A stretch of 64,000 nucleotides of DNA from Sinosporangium siamense (GTDB taxonomy: Bacteria > Actinomycetota > Actinomycetes > Streptosporangiales > Streptosporangiaceae), in NCBI RefSeq assembly GCF_016863435.1, contig NZ_BOOW01000029.1, forward strand, positions 62,001 to 126,000, written 5' to 3'. A program made the position numbers and the translations under genes. This document shows positions 1 through 7,876 of the stretch, one piece after another (position 1 is the first letter of the stretch; the number at the start of each line of letters is the position of its first letter). The notes below the pieces were generated by a model. It was not told the origin of the DNA. It worked only from the letters and a program-made list of their open reading frames with translations, and ran no database searches.

Positions 1-45
1 ACCCCATCCAACGTCGGCGTCCCCGATGAACTCAGATGCCGTGAT

Positions 46-438
46 CTACACCATGAGCCGGTCTGGCAGCGTATCGGCGGCGTAGACGATCGCGGGCAGG
101 GCGTAGCGTTCCCGCAGGCTTTCCACGGCCTTCCAGTGGGCCGGGGACGGTGCGCTCCCGTTGGTGATCGTGGTGGTGGTCACGCCAGGAAGGCGGGCGA
201 TCAGAGACTGCGCGAGCGCGAGAGTCTGCGTATGGCTGCCCCCGCAGGCGAACGCGACCTCGCCTCCCTCGGTGACGACGGCGATCTCCTGGTCGACGAG
301 CCAGCACGCGAACGCCGAGCCGGAGGGCTTGATCAACACGTGGCTGTAGGACCCGCTGGGCCCGAGCAGAGCAGCGGTGGAATCAGCCTGCGCCGCCTCG
401 AAGTGGGGTGTCGGTAAGAGTCGTGCAACCAGGTGCAC
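46..438 (-). CDS. Hypothetical protein, start uncertain
   Basis: A 130-codon frame opening with GTG (VHLVARLLPTPHF...). I do not recognise the family. It is hydrophilic, has no signal peptide or membrane segment, and its GC-rich third positions fit coding. The reading frame stays similar upstream of the GTG (ELGELKR-VHLVARLLP) to the N-terminus of a second copy at 3205 on the other strand, which begins at an ATG. This copy has therefore probably lost its original start, and an in-frame TAG lies just upstream. The integrase remnant lies 30 bases upstream of it on the same strand, so a mobile-element cargo gene is likely. Function unknown. Confidence 0.5.
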   Translation of the reverse strand: MHLVARLLPTPHFEAAQADSTAALLGPSGSYSHVLIKPSGSAFACWLVDQEIAVVTEGGEVAFACGGSHTQTLALAQSLIARLPGVTTTTITNGSAPSPAHWKAVESLRERYALPAIVYAADTLPDRLMV

Positions 439-468
439 CCGTTTGAGTTCGCCCAGTTCAGCGGTGCC

Positions 469-714
469 CTATTGATCGGTGGGGAGGCGTCCGACGGCGT
501 CTTCGAGGTCGGCGTGGGTGGGGAGGGTGTAGCGGCGAGTGGTGTCGAGTCGGGCGTGGCCGAGGAGTTCGGCGACGACGACGATGTCGACGCCCGCGCG
601 CAGCAGGTTGGTGGCCAGGGTGTGCCGAAGGGTGTGGGCGGACAGGAGCGCCGCGGCGTAGGCGGCGTGGATGGTGGTGAACGCTTCGGGTACCGCTTCG
701 TGCCGCCGCCCCAC
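469..714 (-). pseudogene. Tyrosine recombinase (phage/ICE integrase) C-terminal fragment
   Basis: Only the last ~80 residues of a tyrosine recombinase remain. The [12 protein letters not shown] box gives the H-x-x-R catalytic pair. [14 protein letters not shown] gives the third catalytic His and the Tyr nucleophile. The N-terminal core-binding domain and the first catalytic Arg are missing, because the aldo/keto reductase gene ends only 48 bases upstream. It cannot be active and marks a former integrative element or plasmid. Confidence 0.8.
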
Positions 715-762
715 ATGGCCCTCGCAATATCAGAAGTGGTTTCGCGCGGGTCCTTGGCGGTG

Positions 763-1716
763 TCAGAGCCAGGGGGAGGGGGTGCCGCGGTCGCCGTGTC
801 CGCCAGTCGGCGCGATTTCGGCGATCTGCGCGAGGTCCTCGGCGGTGAGGGTTAGGTCGGTGGCGGCGATGTTCTGCGCGACGCGGTCGGGGTTGCGGGA
901 GCCGGGGATCGGCACGATGTAGTCCCGCTGGGCCAAGAGCCATGCCAGCGCCAGCTGGAAGACCGTGGCGCCTTTGGACGCCGCGAGCTCGGTGAGCCGC
1001 TCGACGATCGCGGTGTTGGCCGGGTAGTTGTCCGGGCTCCACCATTCCAGCAGGCGGCGGAAGTCGTTGTCCTCGTAGGCGTCGGCCGGCTGGACCGCGC
1101 CGGTGAGGAATCCCCGCGCGAGCGGCGAGTAGGCGACGAACCCGATACCCAGCTCCTCCAGCAACCCGAACAGCGGCTCGACATCCCGGGCGAAGATCGA
1201 GTACTCCGACTGGAGCACCGAGATCGGGTGCACGGCATGGGCGGCGCGGATGTGCTCGGGGCCGGCCTCGGACAGGCCCAGGTACTTCACCTTGCCAGCC
1301 TTCACGAACTCGGCCATGGTGCCCACGACGTCCTCGATGGGGACCACGGGGTCCACGCGGTGCTGATACAGCAGGTCGATGGAGTCGACGCCGAGATTGC
1401 GCAGGCTGTTGTCGACCACCTCGCGGATGTGCTCAGGGCGTGAATCGAGGCCGTATTCGCGGGTCAGCCCGAACTTGGTGGCGATCACCACCTCGTCGCG
1501 GATCGGCGCCAGGGCGCGACCCAGCAGTTTCTCCCCTTCCCCCCACCCGTACATTTCGGCGGTGTCGAAGAAGTCCACGCCCAGCTCGTGCGCGCGGCGG
1601 ATCGCGGTGACCGACTGATCGTCGTCGCCGGCGCCGTAGCCCACGACCGTGCCCATCGAGCCGTAACCCATCGCCGAAACCCTCAAGCCCTGAGCGCCCA
1701 GTGTCCGGTGCTGCAT
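763..1716 (-). CDS. Aldo/keto reductase
   Basis: A 317-residue NADPH-dependent oxidoreductase of the aldo/keto reductase (TIM-barrel) superfamily. Family features are the N-terminal LGAQGLRVSAMGYGSMG, the catalytic Asp/Tyr segment FDTAEMYGWGEGEKLLGRAL, the KFGL lysine strand, LLYQHRVDP and the C-terminal cofactor loop IPIPGSRNPDRVAQN. An upstream in-frame GTG exists at 1761, but the ATG at 1716 has GGGAGGAAATC in front of it and matches the family start. It follows the PPOX gene on the same strand by ~118 bases and both lie divergent from a TetR gene, so both are probably derepressed by that regulator's ligand. Physiological substrate unknown. Confidence 0.9.
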   Translation of the reverse strand: MQHRTLGAQGLRVSAMGYGSMGTVVGYGAGDDDQSVTAIRRAHELGVDFFDTAEMYGWGEGEKLLGRALAPIRDEVVIATKFGLTREYGLDSRPEHIREVVDNSLRNLGVDSIDLLYQHRVDPVVPIEDVVGTMAEFVKAGKVKYLGLSEAGPEHIRAAHAVHPISVLQSEYSIFARDVEPLFGLLEELGIGFVAYSPLARGFLTGAVQPADAYEDNDFRRLLEWWSPDNYPANTAIVERLTELAASKGATVFQLALAWLLAQRDYIVPIPGSRNPDRVAQNIAATDLTLTAEDLAQIAEIAPTGGHGDRGTPSPWL

Positions 1717-1833
1717 GATTTCCTCCCTCATGGTCAACCGAACCTGCTGGATCGGCGACATATCCCGCTACTGATTGTTATTTGTCGGCTACGTATGGCC
1801 GACGAACGCGGCCGCGCGGCGGCCCGGAGGGTT

Positions 1834-2220
1834 CTAGGCCGGTTCGATGGTGAGACCGACGGTGGCGTCCGCTCCGCGCGCGAACCTGCTGACATAGATC
1901 ATGGCGAGACCGATCAGACCGTATTTCCTGCCGACGACGGCGCGGGTGCGCTTGGTGGCGGCGCCGTCCTGGACGCTCGCGCGCCCGTGGACGATCTCGC
2001 CGGTGGTCTTCGTGCCGTAGGTGTCGCAGATCTGCAGGGCGACCTCGGGATTGCGCCTGATGCGCTTGACCTTCCACGAGTCGGCGACGGTCCAGATGAC
2101 GATCCTGTCTCCGTCCGGGGCCAGCCACACCGGCACGCCCACGGGCGTGCCGTCCTTGCGGTAGGTGGTGATCATCGCGTACCTGGCGGCGGCGACCGCA
2201 TCCCACGAGCCGAGTTGCAT
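1834..2220 (-). CDS. PPOX-class F420-dependent oxidoreductase
   Basis: A 128-residue split-barrel flavin/deazaflavin protein. The order MITTYRKDGTPVGVPVWLAPDGDRIVIWT...KVKRIRRNPEVALQICD...G is that of the small PPOX-class F420-binding enzymes of actinobacteria, which reduce or bind small hydrophobic substrates or cofactors. The start ATG has AGGAGG five bases upstream. The promoter region contains a GAACnGTTC operator at 2241-2257 and faces the TetR gene. Being small and cytosolic, it likely acts as a dimer. Exact reaction not predictable from sequence. Confidence 0.85.
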   Translation of the reverse strand: MQLGSWDAVAAARYAMITTYRKDGTPVGVPVWLAPDGDRIVIWTVADSWKVKRIRRNPEVALQICDTYGTKTTGEIVHGRASVQDGAATKRTRAVVGRKYGLIGLAMIYVSRFARGADATVGLTIEPA

Positions 2221-2240
2221 GGCTGCCTCCTACTAATTCA

Positions 2241-2305
2241 AACCGAACGGTTCTGTTCGACGATACGTCGGCCGCCCATCGCACGTCAAACAGAACAGTT
2301 TGGTT
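2241..2305. promoter_or_regulatory. Paired TetR operators between PPOX and TetR genes
   Basis: Two 17-base sites, 2241-2257 (AACCGAACGGTTCTGTT) and 2289-2305 (AACAGAACAGTTTGGTT), are reverse complements of one another at 15 of 17 positions. Each carries a GAAC-n-GTTY dyad core. One sits by the PPOX promoter, the other immediately before the TetR start. This is the usual layout for an autoregulating TetR repressor of a divergent operon; binding by the adjacent regulator is inferred. Confidence 0.7.
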
Positions 2306-2321
2306 TTGGTAGAGTCGGGTG

Positions 2322-2933
2322 ATGACCTCCGCTTCTCGTGCCGATTCGCCTCGTGAGCGCATCCTGGAGGCGGCGAAGACCGAGTTCGCGCTGCACGGGA
2401 TCGCCGGGGCGCGAGTCGATCAGATCGCCAAGTCGGCCAGGACCAGCAAGGAACGCGTTTACGCGTACTTCCACAGCAAGACCGAGCTCTACAGGATCGT
2501 CGCGACCCAGGAGATGGAAGCGATCGCCGCGGCCACCCGCCTGGACCCGACCGACCTGCCCGGCTACGCGGGCCGAGTCCATGACTACTTCACCGCCCAC
2601 CGCGACAATCTGCGGCTGATGCGGTGGGGCCAGCTGGAGTTGCTCGGCAATAGCTCCGATGAGGTAGTCGACGCGATGACGGCCCGCAAGACCGAGCAGA
2701 TACGCCGCGCCCAGCTCGACGGACACCTCGACCCGGACTGGGACCCGCTGGACATCCTGACGTTCGTCAGCCAGCTCGCCACGGCGTGGGCCGATCAGGC
2801 CCCTCCCGGCCGGCCCCTCAACGAGACCCCCGACGAGGCCTCCGCCGGTGTCGCGCAGGCGGCGTTCCTCAGCGCGCGCCGCGCGGCCATCGTCGCCGCC
2901 GTCGAGAAGCTCTTTCCTGCAGCGCAGTCCTGA
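2322..2933 (+). CDS. TetR-family transcriptional regulator
   Basis: A 203-residue repressor. The N-terminal TetR helix-turn-helix is clear at residues ~10-55 (RERILEAAKTEFALHGIAGARVDQIAKSA...KERVYAYFHSKTELYR), followed by an all-helical ligand domain. An in-frame GTG lies immediately before the ATG at 2322; neither has a good Shine-Dalgarno, so the message may be leaderless. It is divergent from the PPOX and aldo/keto reductase genes and separated from them by paired operators, so it most likely represses them and itself. Inducer unknown. Confidence 0.9.
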   Translation: MTSASRADSPRERILEAAKTEFALHGIAGARVDQIAKSARTSKERVYAYFHSKTELYRIVATQEMEAIAAATRLDPTDLPGYAGRVHDYFTAHRDNLRLMRWGQLELLGNSSDEVVDAMTARKTEQIRRAQLDGHLDPDWDPLDILTFVSQLATAWADQAPPGRPLNETPDEASAGVAQAAFLSARRAAIVAAVEKLFPAAQS

Positions 2934-3204
2934 CCAGCGCCGGGATGTCTACCACATGTCCGCACGACACGAACCGGAGGTGACGTTATCCCCTTGGTGG
3001 CCCAGCGCACTTGAAGGCCACGAGCATCCGGTTCTCAGAAAAGATCCACTCTCAGAGCAAGATCAAAGTGTAGCTCTCAGCTACATTTCCTCCGGTCTCG
3101 CGAAGCGGTCGGCCACGCCGCCGCAAACCCCACGAATCCGGATCAATACTGACCGTGCACGACCATGTACGCCCGACGATCCAAGAAAGATCCCATAACG
3201 GTCC

Positions 3205-3321
3205 ATGGACACCGGTGCTGACCTGGGTGAACTCAATCTGGTGTACCTGGTTGCACGACTCTTACCGGCACCCCGAAGTAGGCGGTCAGCAGCGCCCTCT
3301 CGAATCGCTCGAACGTCATGA
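3205..3321 (+). pseudogene. N-terminal fragment of a second copy of the 46-438 gene
   Basis: The frame from ATG 3205 reads MDTGADLGELNLVYLVARLLPAP before diverging and stopping at 3321. Its DNA from ~3215 to ~3280 is very similar to the reverse complement of ~400-465, including a long identical run through the VARLLP codons. It is therefore a truncated, inverted copy of the gene at 46-438. About 270 bases before it (2934-3204) hold no recognisable gene. Confidence 0.55.
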
Positions 3322-3430
3322 TCGGGACCTGCCCGCCTTGAGGTCACCGCTATCCAAGGTGTCGGCCAAGCAGGCGTACGACCTTGTTCACTGCTGGTCG
3401 GGGATCCACATCCGTGAGCGAATCGAGATC

Positions 3431-3598
3431 TTAGCCGCAGAGGTTGGAGTCACCGCAGGTCAGAGGCAACTTCGTTGGAAATTTCTTCATTACTACTGGG
3501 ACCCCTTCTACGGCCGCGGTCGCCGTCATCAAGGCCAGGGTGCGACGGACCGGCCCGGCGAACTCGGGTCCGAGCACTCGCAGCAGCAGTCGAATCAT
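3431..3598 (-). pseudogene. Truncated ABC transporter permease (N-terminus only)
   Basis: Starts at ATG 3598, overlapping the TGA of the ATPase gene by four bases. It reads MIRLLLRVLGPEFAGPVRR-TLALMTATAAVEG, the expected start of the second half-transporter of an IrtAB-like fused permease/ATPase pair. After ~30 residues the homology stops (around 3510) and the frame ends at 3431. The rest of the permease and its ATPase have been replaced by unrelated DNA, so no product is expected. Confidence 0.6.
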
Positions 3599-4412
3599 TG
3601 GGGCTCGTCTCCTTGCAGCACGCCGTCGCCGATTCGCGAGCGGTGGGATTGCCAGAACGCGGCGAACTTTCCGTTCTGTGCCAGCAGTTCGGCGGGTGCG
3701 CCGCGCTCGACGATCATCCCGTCCTCCAGCATCACGACGGTGTCGGCGCCGGCGATCGTCTCCAGGCGGTGCGCGACGACCAGGACCGTACGGTCGCCCT
3801 CCAGCGCCGCCAGGGACCGGCGGACCGCCTGTTCGGTCGGCGGATCGGCGAAGGCGGTCGCCTCGTCGAGCACCAGCACGGGTGTGCCGGCGAGCAGCGC
3901 GCGTGCGATCGAGATCCGCTGCGCCTCGCCACCCGACAGCCCGGCCTCCTCACCGATCACCGTCTCGTATCCGCGGGGCAGTTCGAGAATCCGATCGTGG
4001 ATGTTCGCCAACCGGGCGGCGCGCACGACGTCGTCGCGGCCGGCGTGCGGCACCGCCAGCGCGATGTTGTCCGCGACCGACGCGCGCAGCAGGCGGACGT
4101 CCTGGAAGACGAAGGAGACCTTCCGGTGCAACTCCCGGCTGTCGATCTCACGCAGATCGGCCCCGCCCAGCGTGATCGAACCGTGGGCCGGGTCGAAGAA
4201 CCGCGGCAGCAGCCGGACCAGCGTGGACTTCCCGCTTCCCGAAGGTCCGACGACCGCGGTCACCCTACCCGGCTCAAGCACCAGGTCGATCCCGCGCAGC
4301 ACCTCGTGATCACCTTCGTAGGCGAATCGCACGCCACGTAGTTCCACCCTGTGTCCCTGCGGGGCGACAGGCCGCGCGGGCTCAGGCAGCGGCGGCGGTC
4401 GGAGCCGGTTCG
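3595..4412 (-). pseudogene. ABC exporter ATPase domain, lacking its membrane domain
   Basis: A complete nucleotide-binding domain: Walker A GPSGSGKST, Q-loop FVFQD, signature LSGGEAQR, Walker B VLVLDEATA and the H-loop VVAHRL. Upstream of the GTG at 4347 the frame continues through a typical interdomain linker (NRLRPPPLPEPARPVAPQGH) to about 4420. There it is cut, exactly where a plus-strand gene begins. The N-terminal six-helix permease domain of this fused family is therefore missing. Coupled by ATGA to another truncated permease. Likely a relic of a siderophore or peptide exporter. Confidence 0.75.
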
Positions 4413-4976
4413 ATGCTGATTCCCGGTCACCACCACATCATGGTCGCCACCGCCGACTTCTCGGCCGTAGTCCACAAAATGGCGATCATGACCTGGGGAA
4501 TCGGCCACAAGATGGGCTGCTCCATCGACTCCCGGCTCGACCTCGCCAACGTCCTCGCCCTCTGGGCGGGCGCGATAGGCGAGGACGCCCTGAACGGCGC
4601 CGTGGTCGCCGGCACCTTCGGCGCGATGGGCGCCGCCGGGGTGGCGGCCTACGGCGGCGGCACGGCCTTCGCCACCGCGGTCGCGGTCAAAATCGCGGGC
4701 AAGGCCGCCGGAGCCGCCGCGGGCGCGATCACCACCAAGGTCGCGGGAAAAGCGGCGGGCATCGTGGCGAACAAATTGGCGTCGGCCGCGATGAAACAGG
4801 TGGCACCGGCCCTGGGCGCGAAGATCGCGGCGCAAATGGGCGCCAAACACGTGGCAGGGTGGATTCCGTTTGTGGGGACCGTCGTCGGCGGCGGGATAAA
4901 CTTCTGGATCATGTCCACGCTCGCCGATAGCGCCCGTGCCTATTACCGCGAGAAGGCCAAGGCGGAAAGAGGCTGA
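4413..4976 (+). CDS. Ala/Gly-rich hydrophobic protein, EcsC-like C-terminus
   Basis: 187 residues. The middle (~55-140) is an unusual run of Ala/Gly/Val helices with repeated AGKAAG motifs. The end, WIPFVGTVVGGGINFWIMSTLADSARAYYREK, resembles the C-terminal segment of EcsC/DUF697-like membrane-associated proteins (GGxxNxxxT...A...Y). A GGAG lies ~10 bases before the ATG. The start falls on the broken end of the ABC transporter fragment, so the gene may be N-terminally truncated or newly arrived. No operon partner. Function unknown. Confidence 0.5.
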   Translation: MLIPGHHHIMVATADFSAVVHKMAIMTWGIGHKMGCSIDSRLDLANVLALWAGAIGEDALNGAVVAGTFGAMGAAGVAAYGGGTAFATAVAVKIAGKAAGAAAGAITTKVAGKAAGIVANKLASAAMKQVAPALGAKIAAQMGAKHVAGWIPFVGTVVGGGINFWIMSTLADSARAYYREKAKAERG

Positions 4977-5008
4977 GTCTGTTCCGGCCCCCACTCCAGA
5001 GACGGCCG

Positions 5009-5410
5009 TCATTCCTCGTCGACGACGATTGTGTTCTGGGCGGCGGTGATCAGCCAACGCCCGTCTTCCTTCGTCACCACATACATCGGGGTGCCCACGT
5101 ATGAATCGCCACCCGACCGGGACACCTGACGCACTTTGACGGCGGCGACGTCCGGCCTGAGGAACAACACGTGCTCCACCTCGAACGTGACCGTCGTCTC
5201 GCTCATCGCCCCGGGCAGCACCTTCCGCGTGAACGCCGCGATCGTGTCCCGGCCGAACAACCGTTTCCCGTGCCCGGTCGTCCAGATGGCGTCCTCGCGG
5301 AACAAGCCCACGAATTCCTCGACCAGTTCGTTGTTCTGTACGTGCTCAACGGTGGCGACGATCTCCTTGATCGCTGCGATGTCGGCCTCGTGCGCCTCGT
5401 TCTTCGTCAT
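5009..5410 (-). CDS. SgcJ/EcaC-like NTF2-fold protein
   Basis: A 133-residue SnoaL/DUF4440-type cone fold: IAAIKEIVATVEHVQNNELVEEFVGLFREDAIWTTGHGKRLFGRDTIAAF...VRQVSRSGGDSYVGTPMYVVTKEDGRWLITAAQNT. This matches the SgcJ/EcaC family found near antibiotic and redox genes, often without a proven reaction. A GTG at 5425 is an alternative start. The ATG at 5410 fits better because a SoxR-type box at 5427-5444 would place the transcript start at or next to it, giving a leaderless mRNA. It probably responds to redox-cycling compounds. Confidence 0.8.
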   Translation of the reverse strand: MTKNEAHEADIAAIKEIVATVEHVQNNELVEEFVGLFREDAIWTTGHGKRLFGRDTIAAFTRKVLPGAMSETTVTFEVEHVLFLRPDVAAVKVRQVSRSGGDSYVGTPMYVVTKEDGRWLITAAQNTIVVDEE

Positions 5411-5426
5411 GTATGAGATCGTCACA

Positions 5427-5444
5427 CCTCAAGTTCACTTGAGA
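5427..5444 (-). promoter_or_regulatory. SoxR box
   Basis: CCTCAAGTTCACTTGAGA differs from the canonical palindrome CCTCAAGTTnACTTGAGG only at the last base. On the minus strand a GACGAT hexamer begins five bases after the box, where MerR/SoxR-type promoters have their -10 element. No soxR gene is in the window, so the regulator must act from elsewhere. Confidence 0.7.
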
Positions 5445-5639
5445 TCCATAGGCCGCGAGTGTGACGTGCGTCTCAAGCGTCCTGGAGGTGGTGCTACTCC
5501 GATTGGGCCTCGGACACCGGGTCCGAAGGGGCGGCGCCGGAGCATACAGGGGATGGGTGACGCCTAGACCGCGTAGCCCAGGGAACGGCGAGAAGCAACA
5601 GCGAGTGCAGGACCGGCATTGTCGCCTTCCCCCCGCAGC

Positions 5640-6190
5640 CGTTATCACCGCTGAATTCCTGGCGGCAGGGCGAGGCGTTTTTCACAACGACGGCCACCGC
5701 GCAGGGAGCGGTCGGCGAATGCCCGGCATCGGGAAGGGCTCGTTCGGCGTGCGCCAGGTGGGCCAGGCCGGCCAGCCCGGTGACGATCTGGTCGGGCGTC
5801 TCGGCCGCGATCCAGGCGACCAGCGGCCAGCCCGCGTGCTGGCAGGCCCACGCGTAGCTGGCGGCCAGCATGGCCTTGCCCACCCCGGGGTGCCGGTCAC
5901 CGCCGGCACCACCGCCGCACCCGCGATGCCGACCTGCGCGTGCAGGCGCTCCAGCAGTTCCTCGCGCAGTTGGAAGCCGGGCGGCGGGGCGGGGATGTCG
6001 CCCTCCACGACCTGCCCGCGCCGGGGCGACGCGCCGTCGTTGATGTGCACGTCGCCGTCCACGCGGCCGATCTGCAGCAGGTGGCCGTAGACGGGGTGCC
6101 CTCGATCGACAGGCGGTGCGGAAGGTCGCTCCCGGCACCGCTTGCGCCCGTCACCGCACCGCCTCCGCAACCCGGCGGATCGGCCGCCGC
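5640..6190 (-). pseudogene. NB-ARC/AAA-type ATPase (STAND) pseudogene
   Basis: Three minus-strand frames together rebuild the N-terminal part of a large actinobacterial STAND protein. First comes VTGASGAGSDLPHRLSIEGTP, then (shifted) VYGHLLQIGRVDGDVHINDG...VVEGDIPAPPPGFQLREELLERL...AVTGTPG, then (shifted again inside the P-loop) VGKAMLAASYAWACQHAGWPLVAWIAAETPDQIVTGLAGLA. The Walker A has lost its Thr (GVGKAM instead of GVGKTQ). There are at least two frameshifts, and the homology stops near 5640, so the effector and repeat domains are gone. Confidence 0.7.
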
Positions 6191-6715
6191 ATATGTGGCA
6201 TACGCCCATGGTCGGACGCGGCCGCGCACACCGGAAACGAAGATGCCGAACCGAAACCGCTCCCGGCCGGGACGGGGGCCTGAAGGAACATAAAGCCCGG
6301 AAATAGTGATATGTACGCGTTGCAATGACTAACCCCAGATAAGGAACATTATCAAGAGCCAGAATCGGAAGGGCATAAACGGTCAAGACAAGGGCGGCTG
6401 GCCGCCGGGGCACCGGGGCTGAGCTGCGTCGACAACCGACCGTAAGAGAAGCAAAAGAGTTGTTCGTAGTCACTGGCGCATAGCCGGTCATCCGCGGCTC
6501 GACCCCCATTCCCGGTAGTTGGGCGATCGACCAAGAAAGCGGGGTCGCGCGCGGGGAAGTTTCCCGTCTGGGGTGTTAACAACTTTTTCGCCCGGACTGT
6601 CACGATGATAATGTGAGTGATCATTATTGCCGCATTGTCTGAGGCCCCGTAGCAAACGGCGGAAATCCAACGGATTAAGGCCTGACCTGCGGGTTCTCGC
6701 GTTCCACGGTTCTCG
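6191..6715. other. Non-coding stretch
   Basis: About 520 bases with lower GC than the surroundings, especially 6290-6350 and 6590-6640. No frame with convincing codon bias was seen. It includes the AT-rich upstream side of the STAND pseudogene and a loose dyad near 6605-6630 around TGATCA. I see nothing firm here. Confidence 0.4.
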
Positions 6716-6910
6716 TTGATCGTCTCTGCTAGGGGGAGACCCGGAGAAACACGTGAAGCGCTAGTCGAAGACGGCGGCTTGCTCGGCTGTGCCGGCACCT
6801 CGGCGTTCGCCGCCGTGGCCGACATGACCCCCGAGCACGCTTCCGAACTGCTGGAAGACGCCACCTCCCGGTCCGGGCTCTCACCCATTGCTGACGCCGA
6901 TGTCCCGTGA
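6716..6910 (+). pseudogene. Short C-terminal coding remnant, unidentified
   Basis: A 64-codon frame whose second half (ALVEDGGLLGCAGTSAFAAVADMTPEHASELLEDATSRSG...) has GC-rich third positions and protein-like composition. The first ~12 residues come from unrelated DNA. It looks like the tail of a longer gene. No family recognised and no ribosome site seen. Confidence 0.3.
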
Positions 6911-6922
6911 GAACATCCAGCG

Positions 6923-7810
6923 ATGCGTGTGAAACTGTTATTTCGCAATGGATCGCGCCATCTCCTGACCCTGGTCGCGGTCGCCCTCTGCATCGCATCC
7001 CTGGGCCTGGTCACCCCGGCATCCGCCGCCGTTCCCGACGGCGACAACTGCTGGTGGGTCGCGCCGGGCAGCCCGCCGAGCAAGAGCGACACCTACAGTG
7101 GGACGGCCCAGTGCGACGGCCCAGTCGACGCCACCCCGGCATCCGCCGCCGTTCCCGACGGCCACATCTGCTGGTGGGTCGCGCCGGGCAGCCCACCGAG
7201 CAAGACCGACGCCAAGACCGTCAACTACAGCGCGACGGTCCAGTGCGACGGTCCAGTGCGCCGCATCGACCTCACTGTGGAGCTGCTCTACCACGGGCTG
7301 GTCCTCGGCCCCGGCGTAACCGTGAGCGGCCGCACCGAGGTTTGGCAGAACACCACCGTGACCCCCGTGTTCGGCATCGGCGCCCCCAGCCCGGGCGCGG
7401 TCTGCGAGTCAGGCTATTACTCGGGCCGGGCGACCGCCACGGTCCAATACCTGTCGGGGTATCCGGAGTTCATCACCCGATCGACGGGGTCTGATCCGGT
7501 ATTGCTCGACTGCCCGCCGCCGGACCTCCCCACCCCCTCGCCGGCGATGACGGTCGTCAACCCGGGCACCCAGGTCACGTTCCTCCCGGACAGCGTGATG
7601 CTGCAGATGCAGGCCACCGGCGGGAGCGGGTCCTACACCTGGTCGGCGACCGGTCTGCCGCCCGGGCTGACCATCGGCACGACCGGCTGGATCACCGGCA
7701 CGCCCCACACGGTAGGAAGCTACAACGTCACGGTCACGGCCGTCGGCGGCGGCCAGGCAAGCACCACCTTCACCTGGCGCGTCCAGCGCGAGGTCTGCCC
7801 CACCTGCTGA
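6923..7810 (+). CDS. Secreted protein with duplicated WW-rich repeat and Ig-like domain
   Basis: 295 residues. Residues 1-36 form a Sec signal peptide (basic start, LLTLVAVALCIASLGLV, then TPASAA). Two ~40-residue repeats follow (AVPDGxxCWWVAPGSPPSKxD...QCDGPV), then a beta-rich domain with paired Cys, and a C-terminal putative Ig/He_PIG-type module (ATGGSGSYTWSATGLPPGLTI-...ITGTPHTVGSYNVTVTA) common in secreted actinobacterial proteins. The duplication also copies the AxA cleavage signal. No ribosome site is obvious. A strong terminator follows. Probably exported; role unknown. Confidence 0.75.
   Translation: MRVKLLFRNGSRHLLTLVAVALCIASLGLVTPASAAVPDGDNCWWVAPGSPPSKSDTYSGTAQCDGPVDATPASAAVPDGHICWWVAPGSPPSKTDAKTVNYSATVQCDGPVRRIDLTVELLYHGLVLGPGVTVSGRTEVWQNTTVTPVFGIGAPSPGAVCESGYYSGRATATVQYLSGYPEFITRSTGSDPVLLDCPPPDLPTPSPAMTVVNPGTQVTFLPDSVMLQMQATGGSGSYTWSATGLPPGLTIGTTGWITGTPHTVGSYNVTVTAVGGGQASTTFTWRVQREVCPTC
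7012..7257 (+). repeat. Tandem 120-base duplication inside the secreted-protein gene
   Basis: Unit 1 begins at 7012 and unit 2 at 7132. Their first ~75 bases are almost identical (CACCCCGGCATCCGCCGCC...), and the second unit carries a small in-frame insertion. The repeat stays in frame and adds 40 residues including a second signal-peptidase-like AxA motif. Confidence 0.85.
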
Positions 7811-7845
7811 CCTTCTGCCCCCAAAGGAAAGTCATCACTGTCCTC

Positions 7846-7876
7846 CACTTGCCCCCTCACCATGAGGGGGCAAGTG
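7846..7876 (+). terminator. Rho-independent terminator
   Basis: Perfect 14-bp stem CACTTGCCCCCTCA / TGAGGGGGCAAGTG with a three-base loop CCA, followed by TGTTTTC. It lies 35 bases after the stop of the secreted-protein gene. Confidence 0.85.

Noticed and set aside
4260-5057. Minus-strand open frame over the EcsC-like gene
   Set aside because: Gly/Arg/His-rich, no domain, antisense to a frame with better coding character.
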